Source of the DNA: JAWPMT01 sp965267435
GTDB taxonomy: Bacteria > Bacteroidota > Bacteroidia > Cytophagales > Cyclobacteriaceae
Length of the DNA stretch: 64,000 nucleotides
NCBI GenBank assembly: GCA_965267435.1
Contig: OZ253960.1
Coordinates: forward strand, 4,092,001 to 4,156,000
Reading direction: 5' to 3'
The notes under the pieces were generated by a model. The model was not told the origin of the DNA, did not search any database, and was given only the letters and a program-made list of their open reading frames with translations. How positions within the stretch are numbered: position 1 is the first letter of the stretch; every line of letters starts with the position of its first letter. A program made the position numbers and the translations under genes. Shown piece after piece: positions 9,308 through 16,800 of the stretch.

Positions 9308-9315
9308 TACATTCG
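9308..9315 (+). promoter_or_regulatory. -7 element of small RNA copy 1
   Basis: TACATTCG, one mismatch from TAnnTTTG. All four copies carry TAnnTTCG five bases before the first G of the RNA. None has a recognisable -33 TTTG, which fits activator dependence. Confidence 0.6.
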
Positions 9316-9319
9316 TATC

Positions 9320-9395
9320 GGAATAGTGAGTAACTATTTTCCATAGCTGGTTCTTTAATGATGTGGCAACCCCTTCCGAGGGGTTGCTTTTTTTT
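9320..9395 (+). ncRNA. Structured small RNA, tandem copy 1 of 4
   Basis: Predicted 76-nt transcript. It starts with a 5' hairpin (AATAGT-GAGTA-ACTATT, flanked by GG and CC), continues through an unpaired stretch that is identical in all four copies (TAGCTGGTTCTTTAATGATG), and ends in a Rho-independent terminator. In this copy the terminator stem is GCAACCCC/GGGGTTGC with loop TTCCGA. In the others it is GCAACCTCG/CGGGGTTGC, so both arms have changed while pairing is kept, which is strong evidence for a structured RNA. This is the most diverged copy. I do not recognise the family. Function is unknown; the constant unpaired segment could be an antisense seed. Confidence 0.75.
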
Positions 9396-9469
9396 GTGCC
9401 CTCCGTGCCCGGCCAACTCCCCTATCTCGCTGCGCTTACCTCACGTTTCTGCCCCTTTCAATTCACTCG

Positions 9470-9494
9470 TCGGGCAAACTATTCCAATTACCGA
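9470..9494 (+). promoter_or_regulatory. Upstream dyad of small RNA copy 2
   Basis: 25-base dyad with half-sites TCGGGCAAA and ATTACCGA, centred exactly 75 bases before the predicted RNA start at 9557. Confidence 0.65.
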
Positions 9495-9544
9495 CCTTTA
9501 GGCATAGGTCACCTATTACCAACCTTTTCCTTATAACGGTTTTA

Positions 9545-9552
9545 TATCTTCG
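9545..9552 (+). promoter_or_regulatory. -7 element of small RNA copy 2
   Basis: TATCTTCG, preceded by ATAACGGTTTTA, a stretch shared in near-identical form with copies 3 and 4. Confidence 0.6.
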
Positions 9553-9556
9553 TATT

Positions 9557-9634
9557 GGAATAGTGAGTAACTATTTTCCATAGCTGGTTCTTTAATGATG
9601 TGGCAACCTCGGTACTACCGGGGTTGCTTTTTTT
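9557..9634 (+). ncRNA. Structured small RNA, tandem copy 2 of 4
   Basis: Predicted 78-nt transcript with the same 5' hairpin and constant middle segment as the other copies. The terminator stem is lengthened to ten pairs (GCAACCTCGG with CCGGGGTTGC) and followed by seven T. The start lies 237 bases after that of copy 1. Confidence 0.8.
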
Positions 9635-9719
9635 GTGCCTGTTCCTCTTCACCGGACACCTCCCCGCCAGTTGCTGATCATACCCATTTTTCCGCCTCAC
9701 GGCCATATTTTCTCACTCA

Positions 9720-9744
9720 TCGGGCAAAATGTGCTATTCACCGA
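9720..9744 (+). promoter_or_regulatory. Upstream dyad of small RNA copy 3
   Basis: 25-base dyad with half-sites TCGGGCAAA and ATTCACCGA, centred exactly 75 bases before the predicted RNA start at 9807. Confidence 0.65.
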
Positions 9745-9794
9745 CAGAACCCAATCCGTCACCTAGTAACTATTTTTATCACATAACGGTATTA

Positions 9795-9802
9795 TATCTT
9801 CG
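9795..9802 (+). promoter_or_regulatory. -7 element of small RNA copy 3
   Basis: TATCTTCG in the context ATAACGGTATTA, as in copy 4. Confidence 0.6.
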
Positions 9803-9806
9803 TATT

Positions 9807-9883
9807 GGAATAGTGAGTAACTATTTTCCATAGCTGGTTCTTTAATGATGTGGCAACCTCGGTAAAACGGGGTTGCTTTTTTT
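9807..9883 (+). ncRNA. Structured small RNA, tandem copy 3 of 4
   Basis: Predicted 77-nt transcript. The 5' hairpin and middle segment are identical to copies 2 and 4; the terminator stem is GCAACCTCG/CGGGGTTGC with loop GTAAAA and seven T. The start lies 250 bases after that of copy 2. Outside the promoter, dyad and RNA the surrounding sequence is not conserved, so selection rather than recent duplication seems to preserve these parts. Confidence 0.8.
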
Positions 9884-9984
9884 ATTTCCAGGAGGGGTGA
9901 CCCGACCTCGTCACTCCCATCAGTTCTCCATCCAATTCCCTACGTTCTCCCCCCCAAAGACATGCCTAATGCCCAGTTCAACAA

Positions 9985-10009
9985 TCGGCAAAATCAGTCC
10001 ATTCAACGG
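9985..10009 (+). promoter_or_regulatory. Upstream dyad of small RNA copy 4
   Basis: Weaker version of the dyad (half-sites TCGGCAAAA and ATTCAACGG), centred exactly 75 bases before the predicted RNA start at 10072. Confidence 0.5.
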
Positions 10010-10059
10010 CACATACGTGGCCATTATCTAGTAAGACATTTTTTCACATAACGGTATTA

Positions 10060-10067
10060 TATTTTCG
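10060..10067 (+). promoter_or_regulatory. -7 element of small RNA copy 4
   Basis: TATTTTCG in the shared context ATAACGGTATTA. Confidence 0.6.
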
Positions 10068-10071
10068 TATT

Positions 10072-10147
10072 GGAATAGTGAGTAACTATTTTCCATAGCT
10101 GGTTCTTTAATGATGTGGCAACCTCGGTAAACGGGGTTGCTTTTTTT
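10072..10147 (+). ncRNA. Structured small RNA, tandem copy 4 of 4
   Basis: Predicted 76-nt transcript, identical to copy 3 up to the terminator loop, which is shorter by one A. The start lies 265 bases after that of copy 3. It is the last copy; the tRNA array begins about 130 bases further on. Confidence 0.8.
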
Positions 10148-10230
10148 ATGCCCGAGAACGCCAGGATCAAGCCCCTCGTAATGCCGTGAACAGCGAGAGG
10201 GTCATATTCCTTTCACGACTTAAAAGGATA

Positions 10231-10262
10231 CCTGAAACCACTTTCGAATTTTATTAGCTCGC
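10231..10262 (+). promoter_or_regulatory. Degenerate promoter of tRNA-Arg copy 1
   Basis: Aligned with the promoters of copies 2 and 3 this reads CCTG-N20-TAGCTCGC. Both the -33 and the -7 elements have lost matches to TTTG and TAnnTTTG, so copy 1 is probably poorly expressed. Confidence 0.5.
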
Positions 10263-10278
10263 CGCCTATTCTTCAATT

Positions 10279-10394
10279 GGTCCCGTAGTTCAATGGATAG
10301 AATAGGCTGCACGCCCCGGACTGCGCGTCCCGAAAGTTTCCTAAACTTTAGATGCAGCCGGGCGGCCGGTGCCGTTTGATTCCTGCCGGGACTA
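10279..10394 (+). tRNA. tRNA-Arg(CCU) copy 1 with two inserts, probably decayed
   Basis: Same gene as the intact copy at 10606 but 116 nt long, because of a 28-nt insert (10305-10332) between base 26 and the anticodon stem and a 16-nt insert (10358-10373) inside the 5' strand of the T stem. Acceptor stem, D arm, anticodon loop TTCCTAA and variable loop are preserved. The T loop reads TTTGATT, losing the otherwise invariant C56, and the promoter is degenerate, so this copy looks like a decaying version of copy 3. Confidence 0.6.
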
Positions 10395-10556
10395 CTCCCC
10401 TCTTTTCTTTGATTGGATACCGCCGAATTTCCTGGTTTTTGACCCTGCCAGTCCACAAGGGTGCTGCCGGAGATGGACGATGATTAATGCCATTATCTCA
10501 ACGGTTCCTTCCTTGAAAAGACACTTCACCATACCGCACTTGTCCTCGTCAAGATA

Positions 10557-10588
10557 TTTGAAAGCACTTTCGAATTTTATTAGATTTG
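10557..10588 (+). promoter_or_regulatory. Promoter of tRNA-Arg copy 2
   Basis: Exact Bacteroidota consensus: TTTG, a 20-base spacer, then TAGATTTG. The mature tRNA begins 18 bases after the -7 box. Confidence 0.8.
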
Positions 10589-10605
10589 CCGCCTATTCTT
10601 CAATT

Positions 10606-10677
10606 GGTCCCGTAGTTCAATGGATAGAATAGAAGTTTCCTAAACTTTAGATGCAGGTTCGATTCCTGCCGGGACTA
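10606..10677 (+). tRNA. tRNA-Arg(CCU), intact copy
   Basis: Canonical 72-nt cloverleaf without encoded CCA. The acceptor stem is GGTCCCG/CGGGACT, the D stem GTTC/GAAT, and the anticodon stem GAAGT/ACTTT with loop TTCCTAA, giving anticodon CCU, which reads AGG codons as arginine. The T arm is GCAGG-TTCGATT-CCTGC and the discriminator base is A. It sits in the middle of three tandem copies separated by about 210-bp spacers that are themselves clearly homologous, so the locus arose by duplication. Confidence 0.93.
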
Positions 10678-10836
10678 CTCCCTTTTTCTCTGATTGGATA
10701 CCACCGAATCCCTGGTTTTTGACTTTGCCAGTCTACAAGGGTGTTGCCGTAGATGGAAGATGATGTATACCATTATCTCGACGGTTCCTTCCTTGAAAAG
10801 ACACTGCACTATGCCGCACTTGTCCTCGTCAAGATA

Positions 10837-10868
10837 TTTGAAACCACTTTCGAATTTTATCAGCTTTG
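10837..10868 (+). promoter_or_regulatory. Promoter of tRNA-Arg copy 3
   Basis: TTTG-N20-CAGCTTTG, one mismatch from consensus. The insert-bearing copy 3 should therefore be transcribed. Confidence 0.65.
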
Positions 10869-10885
10869 CCGCCTATTCTCCAATT

Positions 10886-11001
10886 GGTCCCGTAGTTCAA
10901 TGGATAGAATAGGCTGCGCGCCCCGGACTGCGCGTCGCGGAAGTTTCCTAAACTTTAGATGCAGCCGGGCGGCCGGTGCCGTTCGATTCCTGCCGGGACT
11001 A
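10886..11001 (+). tRNA. tRNA-Arg(CCU) copy 3 carrying two paired inserts
   Basis: 116-nt version of the intact copy. Insert A (10912-10939, 28 nt) lies between base 26 and the anticodon stem. Insert B (10965-10980, 16 nt) interrupts the 5' strand of the T stem. Without the inserts the sequence is the normal tRNA, including the TTCGATT T loop. Part of insert A (10919-10931) can pair with GCAG of the T stem plus the start of insert B (10961-10971) to give 11 base pairs with two single-base bulges, enclosing the anticodon arm. The promoter is good and a T-rich tract follows. It may be a processed tRNA, a tRNA-like RNA or a disrupted gene. Confidence 0.6.
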
Positions 11002-11203
11002 CATCTTTTTTCACCTTCGACTTTTCCCCGCCAACAGGATGAATGACCGCTGCGAAGTCTTCCATGCTTCTCTGAGTGCCTCTTCCATTTTTCTTGTACC
11101 TCGCTCCCTGCCCTTGTAGGAGTTCGGCTTGCCCGTGTATTGACGTCGGCCTACGCCATAAATTGTACTTTTCCAAATTATTCTGATGCCCCCAGTTGGC
11201 CAA

Positions 11204-11219
11204 TGTAACATTAGTTACG
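11204..11219. promoter_or_regulatory. Palindromic operator 1 (TGTAAC-N4-GTTACG)
   Basis: First of three 16-bp sites before the efflux operon, of the form TGTAAC-N4-GTTACA. The geometry TGTAA-N6-TTACA is that of Crp/Fnr-family sites. Confidence 0.6.
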
Positions 11220-11232
11220 CCCACCCCAGCAA

Positions 11233-11248
11233 TGAAACAATTGTTACA
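11233..11248. promoter_or_regulatory. Palindromic operator 2 (TGAAAC-N4-GTTACA)
   Basis: Centred 29.5 bases before the -7 box at 11270, about 43 bases before the expected transcription start. The same spacing is seen at 17661. This is the usual place for a class II activator. Confidence 0.6.
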
Positions 11249-11269
11249 ATCAAGCCCTCTCAGCGCTCG

Positions 11270-11277
11270 TAAACTTG
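11270..11277 (+). promoter_or_regulatory. -7 box of the efflux operon promoter
   Basis: TAAACTTG, one mismatch from TAnnTTTG, in the context CTCGTAAAnTTG that recurs at 17699. No TTTG is present at the -33 position, where operator 2 sits instead. Confidence 0.55.
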
Positions 11278-11333
11278 CAAAAAAACGGGATAAGGGGAGC
11301 TCAAGGTAGATAATCAGAAATTGAGACAGCTTC

Positions 11334-11349
11334 CGTAACAAGAGTTACA
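11334..11349. promoter_or_regulatory. Palindromic operator 3 (CGTAAC-N4-GTTACA)
   Basis: Third site, about 52 bases before the start codon at 11401 and downstream of the predicted transcription start. It may act negatively or serve a second promoter that I cannot identify. Confidence 0.5.
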
Positions 11350-11400
11350 GACCGAGCCCTTTCGTTGCCGTTATCATCTAAAACTTTTTTGAGAAAAGAA

Positions 11401-12720
11401 ATGAAAAAAGGATTATTCCTATACACGATGACCCTGGTATCGATCCTCCACTGGAGTCTAGGGCAGGATACGCTGATGATCTCCAAAGAGGAGTTCATCA
11501 GTCAGGCAGTGGCCAATAGCCACAGGGGAAGGGTAGCGACGAAAGAGGCAGAAATGGCTGTTGCAGATTTTCAGCAATCCAACAGTTTGTACCTGCCGTC
11601 TGTCAGGGCCTCGTACACGGCCATGACCACCAACAATCCGCTGATGGCCTTCGGGTCCAAGCTCAACCAGGAGATTTTGACGCAAGAGGACTTCGACCCA
11701 AATAGGCTCAACAACCCCGACAACGTCAACAACTTCGCCACTGAAATACTTGTACTGCAGCCCTTGCTGAATCTGGACGGTGTGTATGGCCGGCGGGCAG
11801 CAGGGATCCAGCGGGAGGCCTACCAATTGAAGGCAGAGCGAACGAAAGAATACCTAGAACTACAAGCGACGGAACTCTTTATGAAGCTCCAGCTGGCCTA
11901 TGAGGCAGTTGACGTGCTCACGGGAGCGCAAACGACAGCGCAAGAAGCGGTCCAGCTGGTGAAGGACTATTACGAGCAAGGCCTCGTGCAAAAAGCAGAC
12001 CTCCTGGATGCCCAGGTGCGCGCTACAGAAGTGGACAACCAACTGCGCTTCGCACGAACGAACATCCAAAACACCTCCGATCAACTGTCCCTGCTTATGG
12101 GTCAGACTCCCGGTGCGGTCACCCTTAGACCCACGGTGCAGGCGGCGAGAAGCTACGATGCGATTCCCCAATTCCTTTCAGATGTCCCTCGCAGCAGAAA
12201 AGACCTGGTAGCCATGTCAAAAGCAACAGAGGGCTATGAGTCGATGTGGAAATCCCAAAAGATGAAGCACCTGCCTCGGATCAACGCCTTTGGCAGCTTC
12301 CAGCTATATGACAACCAAATGGTAGGCTTCGGCGCATCCGGCTACATCCTCGGCGCGAGACTCTCCTGGAACCTGTTCGATGGCTACGCCAATGTATCCA
12401 AAACAACGAAGGCTCGCCTCGCAATGGAAAAGGCCCAGATCGAGCAACAGGAGTACCATGCTGACCAGCAAGCAGAACTTCAGAAAGCCATTCGCATGCT
12501 CACAGATGCACGTAGCAAAGTAGAGGCATCCCAATTGGCATTGGACCAGGCGACCGAAGCCCACAAGATCAGAAAAGACCGCTTCGAGCAAGGACTGGAA
12601 AAGACCGTCGACCTACTAACGGCCGAGAGTCAAATGCAGCAAAAGGAGCTGCAGTACCTCCAGGCCATTTTCGAATACGGCTTCACGAAGGAATACCTTC
12701 ATTTTTTGACAAGAGAATAA
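11401..12720 (+). CDS. TolC-family outer-membrane efflux protein
   Basis: Outer-membrane channel of an RND tripartite pump, 439 residues after a signal peptide (MKKGLFLYTMTLVSILHWSLGQ). Two long helical hairpin repeats of the OEP type are visible, each with heptad-like Ala/Gln/Glu-rich helices (near residues 140-230 and 330-420). The start at 11401 gives the signal peptide; the frame is open back to 11365, but that region belongs to the leader. It is the first gene of the operon, with adaptor and permease following at 23 and 11 bases. Three palindromic operators precede it. The exported substrate is unknown. Confidence 0.92.
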   Translation: MKKGLFLYTMTLVSILHWSLGQDTLMISKEEFISQAVANSHRGRVATKEAEMAVADFQQSNSLYLPSVRASYTAMTTNNPLMAFGSKLNQEILTQEDFDPNRLNNPDNVNNFATEILVLQPLLNLDGVYGRRAAGIQREAYQLKAERTKEYLELQATELFMKLQLAYEAVDVLTGAQTTAQEAVQLVKDYYEQGLVQKADLLDAQVRATEVDNQLRFARTNIQNTSDQLSLLMGQTPGAVTLRPTVQAARSYDAIPQFLSDVPRSRKDLVAMSKATEGYESMWKSQKMKHLPRINAFGSFQLYDNQMVGFGASGYILGARLSWNLFDGYANVSKTTKARLAMEKAQIEQQEYHADQQAELQKAIRMLTDARSKVEASQLALDQATEAHKIRKDRFEQGLEKTVDLLTAESQMQQKELQYLQAIFEYGFTKEYLHFLTRE

Positions 12721-12743
12721 ACGAACAAATCTGAATAATTGAA

Positions 12744-13835
12744 ATGAAAAGAATCGCATACATATTGACGCTTCCGGCCCTGACCATGATGATGGCAGGA
12801 TGCGGATCACACAGCGACCATGAGCCCACGGCTTTCGATCCAATAAAAGTCACCCTGGGTACGGCCCGAGCGGATGTCAGATCCCAGAGCGTCCAGGTCA
12901 GCGGCAGAATAGAGGCGGGCAACAGTGCCAACGTCAGCACCCGAATGATGGGAAATGTAGCACGAGTGGAAGTGCAGCCTGGGGAAACCGTGAAAAAAGG
13001 TCAACTGATCATCGCTCTCTCGAGCGTGGATCTGCAAGCCAAGCAAGCACAGGTACAGGCCTCCATCTTGCAAGCCCGAAGTGCCTTCAACAATGCTGAG
13101 AAGGACCTGGAGAGATTCAAGATCCTCCACGAGAAAGGCAGCGCCTCCACCAAAGAGCTGGAGAACATGACGACCCGCTTCGAAATGGCCCAGGCTGGTC
13201 TCGAGGCAGCTCAGCAAATGGAAAAAGAAGTCGCAGCTCAGTTCGCCTATACTCACTTGCGAGCGCCATTCGACGGGGTCGTCGCCAATACATTCGTGAA
13301 AGTCGGAGACATCGCACATCCAGGTATGCCTCTGGCCACCGTTGAGGGTGAGACGAACTATGAGGCGACAGTGTTTGTGCCAGAGTCTGAGATCGCTCGA
13401 GTGGATGTAGGGGCCGAGGCCAGTGTCCTCGTAAAATCGACAAGCCAGACACTTAAGGGAAAAGTGGCCGAAGTGAGTCCGTCTGCCAAAAACACCGGCG
13501 GTCAGTTCCTGGTCAAAATTGCCCTGGAAGATGCAGCTGATATTCTTCCCGGCATGTTTGTGAATGCAAATATCACCGTCCATGAGACGCCCTCCATCAA
13601 GAGTTCCCCGACCATCTCAGAAGATGCGCTGATCCGCAACGGTCAGTTGACGGGAGTCTACGCTGTTGGTACCGGCCAGACAGCGATCCTCCGCTGGATC
13701 CGAACTGGAAAAAGTCAGAACGGGCAGGTGGAAGTCCTCGCGGGCATCAGCGAAGGTGAGCAGTACATCATCAAAGCCGATGGCAAGCTATTCAACGGTG
13801 CCAAGGTCGCCACACAACCCATTGCCGAACGATAA
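12744..13835 (+). CDS. RND efflux periplasmic adaptor (membrane fusion protein)
   Basis: Adaptor lipoprotein of 363 residues with lipobox MAGC (Cys20). The order is that of the HlyD/AcrA family: barrel-sandwich half (VQPGETVKKGQLI), a coiled-coil hairpin at roughly residues 90-160, the second half (THLRAPFDGVVANTFVKVGD), then beta-barrel and membrane-proximal domains. It joins the permease to the TolC channel. No His/Met-rich metal-binding extension like that of CusB is present, so metal export is not supported by this subunit alone. Confidence 0.93.
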   Translation: MKRIAYILTLPALTMMMAGCGSHSDHEPTAFDPIKVTLGTARADVRSQSVQVSGRIEAGNSANVSTRMMGNVARVEVQPGETVKKGQLIIALSSVDLQAKQAQVQASILQARSAFNNAEKDLERFKILHEKGSASTKELENMTTRFEMAQAGLEAAQQMEKEVAAQFAYTHLRAPFDGVVANTFVKVGDIAHPGMPLATVEGETNYEATVFVPESEIARVDVGAEASVLVKSTSQTLKGKVAEVSPSAKNTGGQFLVKIALEDAADILPGMFVNANITVHETPSIKSSPTISEDALIRNGQLTGVYAVGTGQTAILRWIRTGKSQNGQVEVLAGISEGEQYIIKADGKLFNGAKVATQPIAER

Positions 13836-13846
13836 GCAACCAAATC

Positions 13847-16800
13847 ATGCAAGAAGGAATATCAGGTAAAGTCGCCAACTTCTTCATCCACTCGAAGCTC
13901 ACCGTCCTACTGATGGTGGCCTTGATGATCATTGGCGTCTACAGCTCTTTCCTCATTCCACGTGAGGAAGAGCCACAGATCATTGTACCCATGGCGGATG
14001 TCATGGTGGGATATCCCGGGGCCTCTCCTACAGAGGTGGAAAGCCGCGTGGTAAAGCCCCTGGAGAAAATCATCTCCAACATCAAGGGCGTTGAGCATGT
14101 ACACAGCATGGCCATGAATGGCGTGGCGGTACTCGTCGTGCAGTTTTACGTCGGTGAGGACACGGAGCGGTCGTTCGTGAAGCTGTACGACGAGCTCATG
14201 AAGTACCGCAACATCTTCCCCGAGACCGTGTACGAGCCCATCGTCAAAACAAGATCCATCGATGATGTGCCCATGCTGGGGCTCACGCTTTGGAGCAACT
14301 CCTACGATGACTTCCAGCTGCGGCAGCTCGCAGAGCAAGTCACTTCCGAGATAGAGAAAGTCAAAGACGTCTCGATCACGAAAGAGATCGGCGGTCGTCC
14401 ACGTGAGCTACGAATCATGGTCGACAAAGACAAGATGGCCGAGAATGGTGTAGACGTACTCAGCGTCATGCAGATGATCCGCGCCAGCAACAGCAGCTCG
14501 CAGTCCGGTCGATTCGTGAATGCCGACGCAGAGTTTCTGCTGACCACTGGCCAGTTCCTAAGCTCTGCTGAGGATGTGGGCGCGATCGTCGTGGGCATCA
14601 ACAACGATTTACCCGTCTATCTACACCAGGTTGCTACCATACTGGACGGACCCTCGAAACCAACGAACTATGTCTCGTTTGGCTACGGTAGCGCCACAGA
14701 CGAGTACGCCAACAATCCATCGATCTACCCTGCAGTGACGTTGTCGGTCGCTAAGGTCAAAGGGGCTGACGCGATGAAAGTCTCTGACCAGATCCTGGAC
14801 AAGATTGAGGTTCTTCGCCGGACACTCATCCCTGATGAGGTGCATGTGGAAGTCACGCGCAACTACGGGGAAACGGCCTCACACAAAGTGAGCGAACTAC
14901 TGTTGCACCTGGCTGTGGCAATCGTAGCCGTGACTGTACTCGTGATGCTAGCCATGGGCTGGCGCGGAGGATTGGTGGTCTTCCTTTCTGTCCCGTTGAC
15001 ATTTGCTCTCACGCTTTTCAGCTACTACATGCTGGGCTACACCCTCAACAGGATCACGCTTTTCGCCCTGGTTTTCGTGGTGGGGATCGTGGTCGATGAC
15101 AGCATCATCATTGCGGAGAACATGCATCGCCACTTCAAGTCCAAGCGACTGCCTTTCGCCCAGGCGGCCATCTACGCCATCAACGAAGTAGGTAACCCCA
15201 CCATCCTCGCAACCTTCACCGTGATTGCAGCGATCTTGCCGATGGCTTTTGTCTCCGGCATGATGGGACCGTACATGAGCCCGATGCCCATTGGCGCTTC
15301 GATTGCCATGATGCTTTCCCTTTTCGTCGCGCTGACCGTCACCCCTTACCTGGGCTTTCATTTCCTGCGCGAAAAGGATAAGAGAAAAGGCGACGAGACC
15401 TCTATCGAGGAGCATGGACCGGGCTGGATCCACAAATTGTACCACCGTATCGAGTCGCCCTTCCTGGAGAGTGGCGTGAAAAGGTGGGCCATGTTGGGCA
15501 TTACCGTCGTCCTCTTGTTCGGCTCCGTCGGCATGTTCTTCACCAAATCCGTGGCGGTCAAGATGTTGCCATTCGACAACAAGAACGAATTCCAGGCAGT
15601 GATCGACATGCCTGAGGGTACGACCCTCGAACGCACCGCAGCCGTCACCGCGGAGATCGCCCAGTACCTCTCGACCGTACCTGAAGTAGTCAATTATCAG
15701 ACCTACGCGGGCACGTCAGCACCCATCACATTTAATGGGCTGGTGCGTCACTATGACCTCCGAGGTGGTAGCAACATGGCAGACATCCAGGTGAACCTCC
15801 TGCACAAAGAGCACCGTTCTGAGGCAAGCCATGCGATCGCCACCCGCGTGCGGCCTGATGTCCAGAAAATCGCCACCCGGTACGGCGCCAATGTCAAGAT
15901 CGTCGAAGTGCCCCCGGGCCCTCCTGTACTCTCTACGCTCGTGGCTGAGGTCTACGGTCCGGATTACGATGAGCAGATCAAGGTAGCCGAGCAGGTAAAG
16001 ACCATCATTGAAAATACACAGGACGTCGTGGACGTGGACTGGTATGTGGAAGCGGGACAAACGGAATACAAGCTGGATGTAGATCACGAAAAAGCCATGA
16101 TGTATGGCGTTGTTCCACAGCAGGTAGTGGGCAACCTCACGTATCTGATCGGAAGCCATCCTGTCGGCACGCTGTACGATGAGCACGTGGAGAATCCCGT
16201 GGAAATCGTATTCGCCCTCCATGACGAGGAGCAGGCAGGCATCGATCTGGTGCAAAACCTGAAGGTCAAAGGTGGCCGAGGGATGGTACCCGTCAGGGAC
16301 ATCGTCACCGTCAACGAAGAGACGCTGCAGTCCACCATTTATCGCAAGGACCAGCGGCGGGTGGTCTACGTGTTGGCGGACATGGCGGGCGAATTGGAGA
16401 GCCCCGCCTACGCGATCCTGGGAATGACCGAAAAGCTGCAGGGCATGGACTTACCCGCGGGCTACAACGTCAGTGAGCTCTATATGTCCCAGCCTGAGGA
16501 GGAATCTGACTTTGCGGTGAAGTGGGATGGCGAATGGCAGATCACCCTCGAAGTATTCCGGGATCTAGGAGGTGCTTTCCTGGTAGTCATCATTGTCATC
16601 TACATGCTGATCGTCGGATGGTTCCAAAACTTCAAGACCCCGATTGTCATGATGCTCGCGATACCCCTGTCCCTGATCGGCATTGTCCTGGGTCACTGGT
16701 TGCTGGGAGCCTTCTTCACGGCGACTTCGTTCATCGGTATGATCGCCCTCGCTGGCGTGATGGTGCGCAACTCCGTGCTTCTCATCGACTTCATCGAGAT

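Noticed and set aside
9595..9786. 63-residue ORF on the plus strand
   Set aside because: It begins inside small RNA copy 2 and crosses its terminator and the next dyad; composition is not protein-like.
9357..10120. Mini-ORF MMWQPR in each small-RNA copy (ATGATGTGGCAACC...), possible leader peptide
   Set aside because: The ORF runs into the terminator stem, its end differs between copies (stop in two, read-through in the others), there is no ribosome binding site, and no structural gene follows for attenuation. RNA structure explains the conservation better.
10886..11001. Group I intron in tRNA-Arg(CCU)
   Set aside because: Known group I introns of this tRNA lie in the anticodon loop and are over 200 nt. 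Here the loop is uninterrupted and the inserts are 28 and 16 nt.
11011..11211. Small basic ORF on the minus strand (66 residues, ...RRQYTGKPNSYKGRERG...)
   Set aside because: It starts inside operator 1 and ends in the T-rich tract after the last tRNA. No recognisable domain; I could not decide, and keep it as unlikely.
9197..11400. CRISPR array
   Set aside because: The repeats are 76-116 nt functional RNA genes with 130-210 bp non-uniform spacers, and no cas genes are present in the window.
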